A DNA stretch of 64,000 bases from Phocaeicola coprocola DSM 17136 (GCF_000154845.1 NZ_DS981462.1:1751-65750), one strand, 5' to 3'. Positions 1 to 9,044 are shown, numbered from the stretch's first letter. Notes: generated from the sequence alone by a model not told the origin. Numbers and translations are program-made.

Positions 1-430
1 CCGTAGGACCTTCACCCTTCACGCTACTTGGCTGGTTCAGGCTCTCGCCCATTGACCAATATTCCTCACTGCTGCCTCCCGTAGGAGTTTGGACCGTGTC
101 TCAGTTCCAATGTGGGGGACCTTCCTCTCAGAACCCCTATCCATCGCAGGCTAGGTGGGCCGTTACCCCGCCTACTACCTAATGGAACGCATCCCCATCG
201 TTTACCAATAAATCTTTAATGGTGTTATCATGCAATCTCACCATACTATCAGGTATTAATCTTTCTTTCGAAAGGCTATCCCTGAGTAAACGGAAGGTTG
301 GATACGTGTTACTCACCCGTGCGCCGGTCGCCATCAAACTTAGCAAGCTAAGTTCATGCTGCCCCTCGACTTGCATGTGTTAAGCCTGTAGCTAGCGTTC
401 ATCCTGAGCCAGGATCAAACTCTTCATTGT
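1..430 (-). rRNA. 16S ribosomal RNA, 5' part (gene continues beyond the left edge)
   Basis: The minus strand carries universal 16S landmarks. The complement of the 27F site is at about 404-423, and the complement of the CTGCTGCCTCCCGTAGGAGT site (338R region) is near 79-98. About 430 bases of the 5' domain (V1, V2 and the start of V3) are present and the rest of the rrn operon lies outside the window. The V1 stem with CTTAGCTTGCTAAG and the V2 region resemble Phocaeicola. The exact 5' end is judged from the usual mature start just upstream of the 27F site. Confidence 0.97.
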
Positions 431-594
431 AAAATATCTTTTTACTCTTGCGAGTACTTTTTGTCTCTGTTCAGGTGACCGAATGTTTCTTGATTGTTTA
501 ATCAGATTGACGGTTTTATCACTTCATCACGGATACACATTATTATATCACATGACTACTGCTTGTACTACATTTCGTTTGTTTATCTAAAGTC

Positions 595-606
595 TTTCAA
601 AGAACT
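595..606 (-). promoter_or_regulatory. boxA-like antitermination element in the 16S leader
   Basis: Read on the minus strand this is AGTTCTTTGAAA, close to the GTTCTTTGA-type boxA found in rRNA leaders. It lies between the proximal rRNA promoter and the 16S 5' end, where NusB/NusE antitermination complexes usually load. The assignment rests on motif and position only. Confidence 0.5.
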
Positions 607-648
607 ATCTCTTATTTCTAAGCTTCCGTTTGTTAGCGAAAGCGTTTG

Positions 649-680
649 CAAAGGTAAGAGGTTTTTTCTTAACCACCAAA
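649..680 (-). promoter_or_regulatory. Proximal rRNA promoter
   Basis: On the minus strand the sequence reads TTTG, 20 bases, TACCTTTG, an exact match to the Bacteroides primary-sigma consensus. Transcription would start near 642 and run about 210 bases of leader before the 16S gene. An A-rich tract lies in the spacer and a very A/T-rich, T-run-rich segment lies further upstream, as expected for a strong rRNA promoter. Confidence 0.8.
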
Positions 681-854
681 TTTTTTCGAAGTTTTTTTTT
701 CGAAAAAATTTTCCAGCGGTCAGAAACCGGAGCCGCAAGCCCTTCTCGCTCCCTTAGCACCGCTAAGGTAAGATACAAGGCAACAACCGAAAAACCGGAA
801 ACCTCACGTTCACTCTGTCAATGCTTCAGCGCGTTTCTCTCTCGAAAGCGGGTG

Positions 855-884
855 CAAAATTACGCACTTTTTCGCAAACTCCAA
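855..884 (-). promoter_or_regulatory. Distal rRNA promoter (second of a tandem pair)
   Basis: On the minus strand: TTG, 19 bases, TAATTTTG, followed by GC. It is oriented toward the 16S gene about 205 bases upstream of the proximal promoter. Tandem promoters are usual for rRNA operons. Confidence 0.65.
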
Positions 885-1295
885 CTTTTACACGACTTTT
901 TTTTGACCGTTTCCCAAAGTTTTTTCGTAAGACACTGGAAAACAGCTATGTTACGCGGCATATTTTTTTACCGGACGCAGAAGGAGGAGGAAAACATGCA
1001 CAATAATATTTATTGCGCGGGCGGGCGCATGTGCGCGGAGGAAAACACACCGCATTATCCGCAAAAAGCGGCACAATGGAAAAACAACGCCTTGTCTTCA
1101 TTAAAACAACGGCATATTTTTACCTGAAATACACCACATAATAACTAATACTATTAGTACATCTCCCAACTCGTCATCAACATTCCAAAGAACATTTTAC
1201 TGTGTACAAAATAAATCCTCGTAAAATAATCAGAACATATAAAAGAATACCGCTACAAAAGAATATCAAAAAACGATTCTAGATAAATTCATAAA
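885..1295. other. Gene-free region upstream of the rRNA promoters
   Basis: There is no credible gene. Open frames here are short, have no recognisable family and run through the rRNA control region. A GC-rich patch (about 1015-1040) is unusual for these surroundings. An imperfect direct repeat of CGGCATATTTTTACC type occurs at 956-975 and 1110-1127. I could not find a convincing TAnnTTTG promoter for the rightward operon that begins at 1325. Confidence 0.5.
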
Positions 1296-1324
1296 ATGAA
1301 AAAGGGATTTCACAAAAAAGCAAA

Positions 1325-1774
1325 ATGAGAATTACACTATCTGACCAAAAATTTCTTCCTTTGTTTGATACAATTATAGAAACACATTTAATGAATACAT
1401 TTAATGTTATGCCAAATTACCTAACAGTTTCCAACAATACCATATTGGTAAGAGTCTTAGATACCGGAATTGTCTACATCAGTTCAGACGGCAGCTACAC
1501 AACTATGAAATTAATAAATGGTGAAGAATATACATTTTCCTTCAACCTATCAGCTTTTGAAAAAATCATAGAACAACAATTAAAAGACCATGCCAGTATA
1601 TTTATTCGAGTAGGCAGAAGCCTTGTGATAAACAGCAACTTCATATATGTAATAAATATCAACAAACAAGAACTTATACTTGCTGATACAAAAACTTCTG
1701 CAAAGTTCATTTTGCATGTTTCGAAAGAAGCCCTGAAAGTATTGAAATCATTAGTTGAAAAATCAATCATTTAA
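1325..1774 (+). CDS. LytTR-type DNA-binding protein without a receiver domain
   Basis: This is a 149-residue protein whose last 110 residues match the LytTR DNA-binding fold. Residues 40-61 show the strand pattern ending YISSDGSYTTM, and residues 93-110 contain FIRVGRSLVINSNFIYVI, equivalent to the family's F-x-R-x-H-R-S-x-x-x-N segment. No receiver or sensor domain is present; the first 35 residues are short and undefined. It is the first gene of a rightward set (15 bases before the TonB gene) with a TPR protein and a TonB-dependent receptor, so it probably regulates that set. Its start codon overlaps the stop of a 10-codon upstream reading frame (1296-1328). The ligand or signal is unknown. 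Confidence 0.82.
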   Translation: MRITLSDQKFLPLFDTIIETHLMNTFNVMPNYLTVSNNTILVRVLDTGIVYISSDGSYTTMKLINGEEYTFSFNLSAFEKIIEQQLKDHASIFIRVGRSLVINSNFIYVININKQELILADTKTSAKFILHVSKEALKVLKSLVEKSII

Positions 1775-1788
1775 AATATTAAATAATT

Positions 1789-2292
1789 ATGAATAAAGAA
1801 GATAATGAAGTTTATTTCTTAGGAAAGAGTAAACCCGAACAGCATAGTAAGCGTATATATCTATATACACTCATATCATTAGCTATACTTGGAATAAGTG
1901 GATGGATATATTATAAAAGCACAATAAAAAAAACAGATAATACTGAAATGTTACAAACCGTATCCATTCATTCTAAGAAGACAATACTCAAGCGTCCTCG
2001 TTTTGATAAAGATAAAGACATTACAGCCTTTTATTCATGGATAGCCCAAAATTTGAAATATCCCAAAGGACTTGAAAATAAAGATGCAAAAGTCGTCATC
2101 AAGTTTACAGTAAATACAGCCGGCAAGCTGGAAAAATTTCAGATTCTTGAATCCCCAAAAGAGAAAGCTTTCGAACAAGCAGTAATAAGTCTTCTGAAAG
2201 AATCTCCACAATGGGCACCTGCCGAACTCACAGACGGCACCAAAGTCAACATGGAGTTCACCCTACCCGTTTCGTTTAAACCTGAAAAATAA
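1789..2292 (+). CDS. TonB family energy-transducing protein
   Basis: This 167-residue protein has a cytoplasmic N-terminus, one membrane segment (about residues 23-42), a short linker and a TonB C-terminal domain (about 77-163). The domain shows the family's YP...A-x-V-x-x-x-F-x-V...G pattern and ends with QWAPAELTDGTKV and a final VSF. The periplasmic linker is unusually short and lacks a Pro-rich spacer. TonB proteins pass proton-motive energy from ExbB/ExbD to outer-membrane receptors. No exbB or exbD is present here, so this copy probably borrows a shared motor and serves the receptor encoded at 3429-5717. Confidence 0.87.
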   Translation: MNKEDNEVYFLGKSKPEQHSKRIYLYTLISLAILGISGWIYYKSTIKKTDNTEMLQTVSIHSKKTILKRPRFDKDKDITAFYSWIAQNLKYPKGLENKDAKVVIKFTVNTAGKLEKFQILESPKEKAFEQAVISLLKESPQWAPAELTDGTKVNMEFTLPVSFKPEK

Positions 2293-2297
2293 CCACT

Positions 2298-3419
2298 ATG
2301 AAGCATTCTATCATTTGTTTTATCAGCCTGATGATGACTGTATTTTGTTATGCAAGAACTTCAATCTATCAACTTCCAAGCGATTCAACCGACTGGAAAG
2401 TCTATTACATGCAAGGAGAAGAATACCATCGAAAAGGGAAGCTGCAAAAATCTTTATCGAACTACAAAAAAGCACTCAGCATACATGTTTCTGATACGAT
2501 CGTACATGCACTGGCCAATTGTTATTACCAAAGGGGGTACTACCAGCAAAGTATTGAGCTATATAATACATTTATAAAAGAAGACTCTTCGGAAATCAAA
2601 CTGAATACTATCGCCAAATGCTACGACAAACTAGAAAAACCAGACTCTGCGCTTATATACCGCAAAATAATTGCAATGCAAGATATAGAGAATCAGAATA
2701 ACACTATCGCACTTGCCCAAAATTTTTTAAGCATGGAGCAACCTGATTCTGCGCTGACATATCTATGCCGATACACCTCCATTGACTCTACCGACTTAAA
2801 CATAAACAGACTGAAAGCATACGCATACAATCAGGCAGGATTGCACCAAGATGCTATCAAACTGTACCAGAAAATCAGACAATCCGGTGACAGACAGGCC
2901 AGTACGGAATATTATCTCGGACTATCGTATGCATACACAGACAGCCTCAGCCAAGCATACGATTGTCTGGTCCGTGCCAATAATCTATCAGAGAGGAAAA
3001 ATGCTTACATTTTATCTCAACTGGGTGTAATAGGAAGTAAAATAGGCATGATAAAAGAAAGCCAGCAGGACATAAAAGATGCACTTGATCTCTTACAGCC
3101 CGACAAGCAACTGGTTATTTCTCTGTATGAAACAGCAGCAACAAACCACATTCAACTCCATCAATACAAGGATGCCATTGCCTGCTACGACAAGATTTTA
3201 AAAGAAAACCCAGAGAAGCTGCATATGCTATACCAGACGGCCTTCTTATACGGCAAATTGCAACAGCCTGAACAAGAGGCCGTCTATTACGAAAAATTCA
3301 TCAAAGCGGTCGAGCAGGCCGGAAAGCCGAAGAAATATACAAATATGCTTCAAGATGCCGAAAGCTATATAAAAGAACTCAACGTAGAGAGATTTTTTCA
3401 AGGGAAAACAAACAAATAA
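2298..3419 (+). CDS. Exported tetratricopeptide-repeat protein
   Basis: This 373-residue protein begins with a signal peptide (MKHSIICFISLMMTVFCYA). The rest is almost entirely helical TPR-like repeats, with clear units at about 30-65 (YMQGEEYHRKGKLQKSLSNY), 65-100 and 285-320 (QYKDAIACYDKILKENPEK). It is likely periplasmic. It starts five bases after the TonB gene and ends nine bases before the receptor gene, so all are probably co-transcribed. A periplasmic TPR scaffold between a TonB and its receptor could mediate a protein contact, but that is inference; no enzymatic motif is visible. Confidence 0.82.
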   Translation: MKHSIICFISLMMTVFCYARTSIYQLPSDSTDWKVYYMQGEEYHRKGKLQKSLSNYKKALSIHVSDTIVHALANCYYQRGYYQQSIELYNTFIKEDSSEIKLNTIAKCYDKLEKPDSALIYRKIIAMQDIENQNNTIALAQNFLSMEQPDSALTYLCRYTSIDSTDLNINRLKAYAYNQAGLHQDAIKLYQKIRQSGDRQASTEYYLGLSYAYTDSLSQAYDCLVRANNLSERKNAYILSQLGVIGSKIGMIKESQQDIKDALDLLQPDKQLVISLYETAATNHIQLHQYKDAIACYDKILKENPEKLHMLYQTAFLYGKLQQPEQEAVYYEKFIKAVEQAGKPKKYTNMLQDAESYIKELNVERFFQGKTNK

Positions 3420-3428
3420 CCCAAACGT

Positions 3429-5717
3429 ATGAAACGACTGATCATATTAGGCATTGTGATATGTGCGGGAACTCTTTGTACCCACCTGTCTGCACAAGTT
3501 ATAGAAGGTAAGGTAACAGATGCTTCACAACAAGGAATAGACGGAGCAACAGTTATACTCCAGTCGGCCGACTCTGTATTTATCGAAGCAACGATAACCG
3601 ACAAGGAAGGAAACTTCCATTTCCGTCAAAAACGGGAAAATTACTGTCTGACCGTACAACACCTGCTATTCCAGACAATAAGAAAATGTTTTCAGGAAAA
3701 CAATATCCGACACCACATCATCATGCATCCTAAAGACAATCAGCTTCGTGAAATAATAATCGAAGGAGAAAAACCTCTGCTAAAAATGGAAGGAAGCAAA
3801 CTGATATATGACATTACCCAGCTGACAAACACCAAGCTTGTAACCAATGCCTATGAAGTTATCAAAAACCTTCCCGGAATTATGGAATATAATGGAACTC
3901 TGACACTCGCAGGAAGTGGTTCGGTTAATATCTTATTAAACGACAAGGTATCTTCCATGACTTACGAGCAAATTCTTACACTCCTGAAAAGCATGCCAGC
4001 CTCACGAGTGGAGAAAGTCGAAATCATGTACACCACTCCCCCACAATATCATGTTCGTGGTGCATCCATAAATATTCATACCCCAAAGCATAAAACAGAT
4101 GAAGGCAAATTACAAGGAGAAATCAACGGATCCTACAGCCAAAAGCAGCAAAGCGACGGAGAAGGTGGTATTACGCTAGCCTATACCTCCAAAAAGTTTG
4201 ATGCAGATTTTACCTATCATTTTACTAATGAATACAGCCGTCAGGGTAATAGTGTGGAAACTCTCCATACAGTCGATGGCAACCAACACCATGTCTGCCA
4301 AAACTTCTCCGGAGAAGGTCGAAGCAACACGCATCTGCTAAAAATTGGCAGCACCTATAAATTTACTTCTCAAAGCAGCCTAAGTCTGGATTATACAACC
4401 AGTCTTACTCCTGACGATCAAAACACCCTGACAGCTTCCGGCAATCAGTTTGCATCTGAAAACATTTCCAACAGTCAAATCCAGGTACACAATCTCTCAC
4501 TATACCTGACTTCAGCTTCCGGATTAAAAACCGGCGCAGATTATACTTACTACCGGAATATAGAGGATCAACATTTTCAAACACTTCAACCGGTTGAAGC
4601 TTTGCAGAAATTTCTCAGCTCGTCCAGGCAAGTGATTAACCGTTGCAAAATATACGCAGACCAACATCATATTCTCAATCAGGCATGGCAATTGGACTAT
4701 GGCACTTCCTTTTCGTATGTAACCAACAGTAACCGGCAACAATACGATGCCCCAACAATGAGCAAACAGAATCTGGACTCCCGAATAAAGGAATACACCT
4801 ATAATTTATATGCAGGCTCCGAATATAAATTCAACAAGAAACTAAGTTTAAGCGCATCCGTTTCGCTGGAGTTTTACAAAATGATGAATTATAAAAAATG
4901 GGCCATATACCCTACCCTACAACTTGGATACATTATTTCCCCTTTCCATTTGTTACAATTTTCATTCAACTCCGACAAGACATATCCAAGCTATTGGGTA
5001 ATGAGTGGAGCCATAAACCATATCGACAATTACCAAGTAGCAATAGGCAACACTTACCTCAAGCCATACACCGATTATTCCGCCCATCTTAGCTATATAT
5101 TAAAACGCAAATATATTTTTCAGATGCGCTACAGCCACAGACCTCATTACTTTACGCAAATGATGTACCTGCCTCCCAACGAACTGAAGTCCATATATAA
5201 TTATCAGAACTGGGACTATATGAATCAACTTACATTTTCTTCCATCCTCCCCTTTAAAATCGGGAAATGGTGGAGTAGCCGACTATCGCTAAGCGCAATC
5301 CTGAAACACGACAAAGCCAGCCATTATTTTGATGCTCCTTTCGACCGAAAACAATGGACAGGAATAGGTATTTGGAATAACACATTTACACTATCCCAAA
5401 AACCGGATATAAAAATAGAACTCAGTGCCTTCGGACAAACCAAAGGAATACAGGGAAGTTATACGATAAAGCCTATGGGAAAGACAGATGCCGCTATCCG
5501 ATATACATTTCTTAATCAAGCAGCTTCCATACAGCTGCGCCTAAATGACATATTCAATTCGATGAATCCATATACAACCATACGCAACGGAGTTCAAATT
5601 GCAGACATGAGCGTCAAACGAAACCAGCGCAGTTTGACCCTGTCTTTCAGCTATAAGTTCAAAGGATTCAAAAAAAAAGAAGTGAAAGAAATAGACACTC
5701 AAAGATTTGGATTATAG
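3429..5717 (+). CDS. TonB-dependent outer-membrane receptor-like beta-barrel protein
   Basis: This 762-residue protein has a signal peptide ending at HLSAQ (about residue 23), then a CarboxypepD_reg-like beta domain (about 24-100, GKVTDASQQGIDGATVIL). A plug-like segment follows (about 110-215), and then a long barrel of the OMP_b-brl_3 type ending in LSFSYKFKGF. Such receptors bind a ligand at the surface and import or sense it using TonB. It is the last and largest gene of the LytTR-TonB-TPR set. No SusD partner follows, which argues against an ordinary glycan utilisation locus. The substrate is unknown. Confidence 0.88.
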   Translation: MKRLIILGIVICAGTLCTHLSAQVIEGKVTDASQQGIDGATVILQSADSVFIEATITDKEGNFHFRQKRENYCLTVQHLLFQTIRKCFQENNIRHHIIMHPKDNQLREIIIEGEKPLLKMEGSKLIYDITQLTNTKLVTNAYEVIKNLPGIMEYNGTLTLAGSGSVNILLNDKVSSMTYEQILTLLKSMPASRVEKVEIMYTTPPQYHVRGASINIHTPKHKTDEGKLQGEINGSYSQKQQSDGEGGITLAYTSKKFDADFTYHFTNEYSRQGNSVETLHTVDGNQHHVCQNFSGEGRSNTHLLKIGSTYKFTSQSSLSLDYTTSLTPDDQNTLTASGNQFASENISNSQIQVHNLSLYLTSASGLKTGADYTYYRNIEDQHFQTLQPVEALQKFLSSSRQVINRCKIYADQHHILNQAWQLDYGTSFSYVTNSNRQQYDAPTMSKQNLDSRIKEYTYNLYAGSEYKFNKKLSLSASVSLEFYKMMNYKKWAIYPTLQLGYIISPFHLLQFSFNSDKTYPSYWVMSGAINHIDNYQVAIGNTYLKPYTDYSAHLSYILKRKYIFQMRYSHRPHYFTQMMYLPPNELKSIYNYQNWDYMNQLTFSSILPFKIGKWWSSRLSLSAILKHDKASHYFDAPFDRKQWTGIGIWNNTFTLSQKPDIKIELSAFGQTKGIQGSYTIKPMGKTDAAIRYTFLNQAASIQLRLNDIFNSMNPYTTIRNGVQIADMSVKRNQRSLTLSFSYKFKGFKKKEVKEIDTQRFGL

Positions 5718-5791
5718 ACTAATCTGCATACCAGAGAATGTACGTTTAAAAAGATGCAGAAGAAAGGATGAAAAATTGCTGAAAAAATAAA

Positions 5792-5831
5792 AAAAGATGC
5801 TGATGTTTTCAAGAAAAGATGCTGATGTTTT
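5792..5831 (+). repeat. 22-base-period direct repeat
   Basis: The 18-mer AAAAGATGCTGATGTTTT occurs at 5792-5809 and exactly again at 5814-5831, followed by a diverged third partial copy near 5832-5855. It lies between the receptor stop codon and the terminator. No function is evident. Confidence 0.7.
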
Positions 5832-5864
5832 TCTGATGATTTCAGGGAAAGATGCCTAAAAAAT

Positions 5865-5911
5865 AAAATGACATGCCAAAAGCCAAACAGTTGCTTCCGG
5901 CATGTCATTTT
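5865..5911. terminator. Bidirectional terminator between the receptor gene and nadE
   Basis: There is a perfect 13-base inverted repeat, AAAATGACATGCC at 5865-5877 and its complement at 5899-5911. It has A-rich and T-rich flanks on the appropriate sides and lies between convergent genes. Confidence 0.85.
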
Positions 5912-5922
5912 CTTCAATATCA

Positions 5923-7857
5923 TTATAGCTGTTCACATTCCTGTAACCACAATGCTGAACTAGCATCGCTCGGCATACGCCAATCACCACGAGGACTTAA
6001 AGAAACAGATCCCACCTTAGGACCGTCAGGCAAACAAGAGCGTTTGAACTGTTGATTAAAGAAACGACGGCAGAAATTTACAAGCCACTTCTTTATTGTT
6101 TCTTTATCGTACACATCACGGAAAGCAATCTCTGCCAAATAGAAAATCTTTGCCGGACGAGAACCGAAACGCAAGAAATGGAAAAGGAAGAAATCATGCA
6201 ATTCGTAAGGTCCGACCAAATCTTCTGTTTTCTGCTTGATATTTCCATTTTCATCTGCAGGAATCAGTTCGGGACTGATCGGGGTATCGATAATATCGAG
6301 AAGCGTTGCACGTGATTTTTCATCCACTCCGGTTTCTGCTACCCAAGTAACCAAATACCGAACCAGTGTTTTCGGTATACTTGCATTTACTCCATACATA
6401 GACATATGATCACCATTGTATGTAGCCCAGCCCAGTGCCAGTTCGGAAAGATCGCCTGTACCAATTACCAGTCCTCCTACCTTATTTGCATAGTCCATCA
6501 GAATCTGAGTACGCTCACGAGCCTGACCATTTTCATAAGTTACATCATGAACAGATATGTCATGATCAATATCTTTAAAATGCTGGATGCAAGCATCGCG
6601 TATACTGATTTCTTTCGTCGTTACCTGCAATGAACTCATCAAATCCAAAGCATTATGATAAGTACGGTCGGTTGTTCCAAATCCCGGCATCGTAATGCCG
6701 ACAATACCCTTTCGGGACAATCCAAGTTTATCGAACGTTTTTACACATACCAGCAAAGCCAGTGTAGAATCCAATCCACCGGAAATGCCGACAACTACCG
6801 TTTTACATCCCGTATGTACCAAACGCTTAGCCAATCCCGCTACCTGAATTGAAAAGATTTCCTCACAGCGTTCATCAAGCAACTTACCTCCTGCCGGAAC
6901 AAAAGGATGAGGTTCCACCGCACGTGTCAATGTAAAATCTTCATTCGCTTTAGTCATTTCAATTGGAATACGCTTTACCGGATAGTCTTTATATGTCCGT
7001 ACGCTAGCAGCAAAAGTCGTATTCACCATTCGCTCTCCTCTCAAACGTTCGATATCAATTTCACTGACAACCAACTGTTCCTCAAATGAGAAGCGTTCGG
7101 AAGCAGCCAGTAGTGTTCCGTTCTCATAAATAAGAGCGTTTCCTGCAAAAACGACATCAGTAGTAGACTCTCCAAATCCAGAAGAAGCAAAAACATATCC
7201 AGCCAGACAACGAGCAGACTGCTGTGCCAGCAAAGAACGCAAATACTGATGCTTACTGATATTTTCGGTATCAGCAGACATATTGAATATTACATCAGCT
7301 CCTTTCAATGCCAAATGAGAACTTGGAGGGATGGTAGCCCATACATCTTCACAAATTTCTACGCCAAAACATAAATCTGTTGATTCAAATATCAAATCGG
7401 AACTGACAGGAACATGCTGCCCACATATACGAACCATCTCATCATCTGCATGTGCCGTTGATGGAGCAAACCAACGCTGCTCGTAAAATTCTTTATAGTT
7501 AGGCAAATATGTTTTAGGAACAATTCCCAATATTTTTCCACGCTGGCAGACCACAGCACAGTTCATCAAGGTAGAATTGACAACAACAGGCATGCCCACA
7601 ATAGATATGATATCCAACTGACGAGTTTCATTCATAACCTGCATCAAAGCTATTTCTGCCTGCTCAAGCAATAAAGTCTGCCCGAACAAATCGCCACACG
7701 AATATCCAGTTAGATTTAATTCCGGAAAAATAATAACCTGTACGCCTTTCGAATCAGCTTCGACAATCAGTTTACTTGTCTGCTGAGCATTAAACTGGCA
7801 ATCGGCCACCTTCACTAAAGGTATAGCAGCTGCCACTTTTACAAAACCATATTTCAT
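5923..7857 (-). CDS. nadE: Glutamine-dependent NAD+ synthetase
   Basis: This 644-residue two-domain enzyme makes NAD+ from deamido-NAD+ with ATP, using ammonia released from glutamine. The N-terminal nitrilase-type amidase has the catalytic triad Glu46 (FPELNLTGY), Lys115 (PKTYLPN) and Cys169 (GVEICEDVW). The C-terminal synthetase has the PP-loop SGGLDS at 359-364. Length and both domains match the bacterial glutamine-dependent class. A TATCTTTG element at 7888-7895 lies in front of it. It is transcribed alone and converges on the receptor gene through a shared terminator. Confidence 0.96.
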   Translation of the reverse strand: MKYGFVKVAAAIPLVKVADCQFNAQQTSKLIVEADSKGVQVIIFPELNLTGYSCGDLFGQTLLLEQAEIALMQVMNETRQLDIISIVGMPVVVNSTLMNCAVVCQRGKILGIVPKTYLPNYKEFYEQRWFAPSTAHADDEMVRICGQHVPVSSDLIFESTDLCFGVEICEDVWATIPPSSHLALKGADVIFNMSADTENISKHQYLRSLLAQQSARCLAGYVFASSGFGESTTDVVFAGNALIYENGTLLAASERFSFEEQLVVSEIDIERLRGERMVNTTFAASVRTYKDYPVKRIPIEMTKANEDFTLTRAVEPHPFVPAGGKLLDERCEEIFSIQVAGLAKRLVHTGCKTVVVGISGGLDSTLALLVCVKTFDKLGLSRKGIVGITMPGFGTTDRTYHNALDLMSSLQVTTKEISIRDACIQHFKDIDHDISVHDVTYENGQARERTQILMDYANKVGGLVIGTGDLSELALGWATYNGDHMSMYGVNASIPKTLVRYLVTWVAETGVDEKSRATLLDIIDTPISPELIPADENGNIKQKTEDLVGPYELHDFFLFHFLRFGSRPAKIFYLAEIAFRDVYDKETIKKWLVNFCRRFFNQQFKRSCLPDGPKVGSVSLSPRGDWRMPSDASSALWLQECEQL

Positions 7858-7887
7858 ATAAATTGTTATATAAATAGTGCATTACTG

Positions 7888-7895
7888 CAAAGATA
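7888..7895 (-). promoter_or_regulatory. -7 element for nadE
   Basis: On the minus strand this reads TATCTTTG followed by C, ending about 31 bases before the nadE start codon. No clear TTG was found at the matching -33 distance, so the call rests on the -7 element and position. Confidence 0.5.
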
Positions 7896-7943
7896 GGAAT
7901 TATTTATTGTTCACTATGAGAAAAATAAAAAAACTAACTTTGC

Positions 7944-7974
7944 TTTGGATTTTAAGAAAATCTTTATATCTTTG
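7944..7974 (+). promoter_or_regulatory. Promoter of the Fur-family regulator and rubrerythrin genes
   Basis: TTTG at 7944-7947, 19 bases, then TATCTTTG at 7967-7974, a full match to the Bacteroides consensus. The start codon of the regulator is at 8019. The spacing leaves a leader of about 38 bases in which an autoregulatory operator could lie. Confidence 0.8.
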
Positions 7975-8018
7975 CCAAAGAATTAAAATTGTAACAATTA
8001 CAAAATAAAAAGAATAAC

Positions 8019-8438
8019 ATGAACGTTTACGAATATCTGCTTAGCTATAACATCAAGCCATCCGTACAACGCATTGCTATTATGGACTACTTGCTAAAGC
8101 ATCATACACACCCGTGTATAGATGAAATTTATTTAGCATTATGCAAAGATATACCCACCCTGTCGAAAACAACTGTATACAATACATTGAAGCTGTTTAT
8201 TGAGCATGGTGCAGCACGCATGTTAACTATTGACGAACGCAATGCATGTTTTGACGGAGATACTTCTATGCATGCACATTTCCAATGCAAAACTTGCGGA
8301 AAAATATATGACATTCCAATGAAAACGGAAAGCGAAGAGGCAGACCTCTTACATAAAGATGGATTTCAAATAGAGGAAATACATCATTATTATAAAGGTA
8401 TCTGTCCTGAATGTCTAAACGAGAAAAATGAAAATTAA
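8019..8438 (+). CDS. Fur-family metalloregulator, probably PerR-like
   Basis: This 139-residue protein has a winged helix in residues 1-80 and a dimerisation/metal domain in 81-139. The structural zinc site is Cys90-x2-Cys93 and Cys129-x2-Cys132. His85 and His87 (MHAHF) match the regulatory metal site of the Fur/PerR group. It stands 51 bases before a reverse rubrerythrin, a peroxide-reducing enzyme, and that pairing favours a PerR-type peroxide sensor over an iron regulator. This is an inference from context; Fur and PerR cannot be told apart by these motifs alone. Confidence 0.85.
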   Translation: MNVYEYLLSYNIKPSVQRIAIMDYLLKHHTHPCIDEIYLALCKDIPTLSKTTVYNTLKLFIEHGAARMLTIDERNACFDGDTSMHAHFQCKTCGKIYDIPMKTESEEADLLHKDGFQIEEIHHYYKGICPECLNEKNEN

Positions 8439-8489
8439 TGCCTGTAAATGGCAAATAAAATATTACTAATAACTAAAACTTTTTGACTT

Positions 8490-9044
8490 ATGAAAAAATT
8501 TATCTGTACTGTATGTGGTTACATCTATGAAGGTGAAACAGCTCCTGAAAAATGCCCTTTGTGTAAAGCTCCAGCTTCTAAATTTAAAGAAATGGAAGAA
8601 ACAGCAGAAGGTGGCTTGCAGTTTGTTGACGAACACGTTATCGGTGTAGCTAAAGGTTGCGACGACGAAATGATTAAGGATTTGAACAACCACTTCATGG
8701 GCGAATGTACAGAAGTTGGTATGTACTTGGCAATGAGCCGTCAGGCAGACCGTGAAGGCTATCCTGAAGTAGCTGAAGCTTTCAAGCGTTACGCTTGGGA
8801 AGAAGCAGAACACGCTGCAAAATTCGCAGAATTGCTGGGTGACTGCGTATGGGATACAAAAACTAACTTGGAAAAACGTATGAACGCTGAATGCGGTGCT
8901 TGCGAAGACAAGAAACGTATCGCTACTCGTGCTAAACAGCTGAACTTGGATGCAATCCACGATACAGTTCACGAAATGGCAAAAGACGAAGCTCGTCATG
9001 GTAAAGGTTTCGAAGGTCTGTACAACAGATATTTCAAGAAATAA
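8490..9044 (+). CDS. rbr: Reverse rubrerythrin (rubredoxin domain first)
   Basis: This 184-residue non-haem iron protein most likely reduces hydrogen peroxide to water. The rubredoxin domain is at the N-terminus (Cys6, Cys9, Cys22, Cys25), and a four-helix ferritin-like di-iron domain follows from about residue 54. The di-iron ligand motifs are E-x-x-x-Y ([10 protein letters not shown]), EEAEH and DEARHGKGF. Classical rubrerythrins have the opposite order, so this belongs to the reverse type. Codon use (many AAC, GCT, CGT, GAA) is more biased than in its neighbours, suggesting high expression. It is probably co-regulated with the preceding PerR-like gene. Confidence 0.93.
   Translation: MKKFICTVCGYIYEGETAPEKCPLCKAPASKFKEMEETAEGGLQFVDEHVIGVAKGCDDEMIKDLNNHFMGECTEVGMYLAMSRQADREGYPEVAEAFKRYAWEEAEHAAKFAELLGDCVWDTKTNLEKRMNAECGACEDKKRIATRAKQLNLDAIHDTVHEMAKDEARHGKGFEGLYNRYFKK

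Noticed and set aside
630..1127. 165-codon open frame on the plus strand upstream of the LytTR gene
   Set aside because: It covers the rRNA promoters and leader, its translation has no family resemblance and is rich in Arg, Phe and Ser, and no start site or promoter supports it.
1325..5717. Polysaccharide utilisation locus
   Set aside because: The receptor has no SusD partner and no glycoside hydrolase or surface lipoprotein follows, so a Sus-type system is not supported.
5792..5831. CRISPR-like or mobile repeat
   Set aside because: There are only two exact copies with a 22-base period and no spacer variety; it is a simple local duplication.
8466..8999. 177-codon frame opposite rubrerythrin
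   Set aside because: It arises from the strong codon bias of the rubrerythrin gene; the Phe/Cys/Val-rich translation is typical of an antisense shadow.
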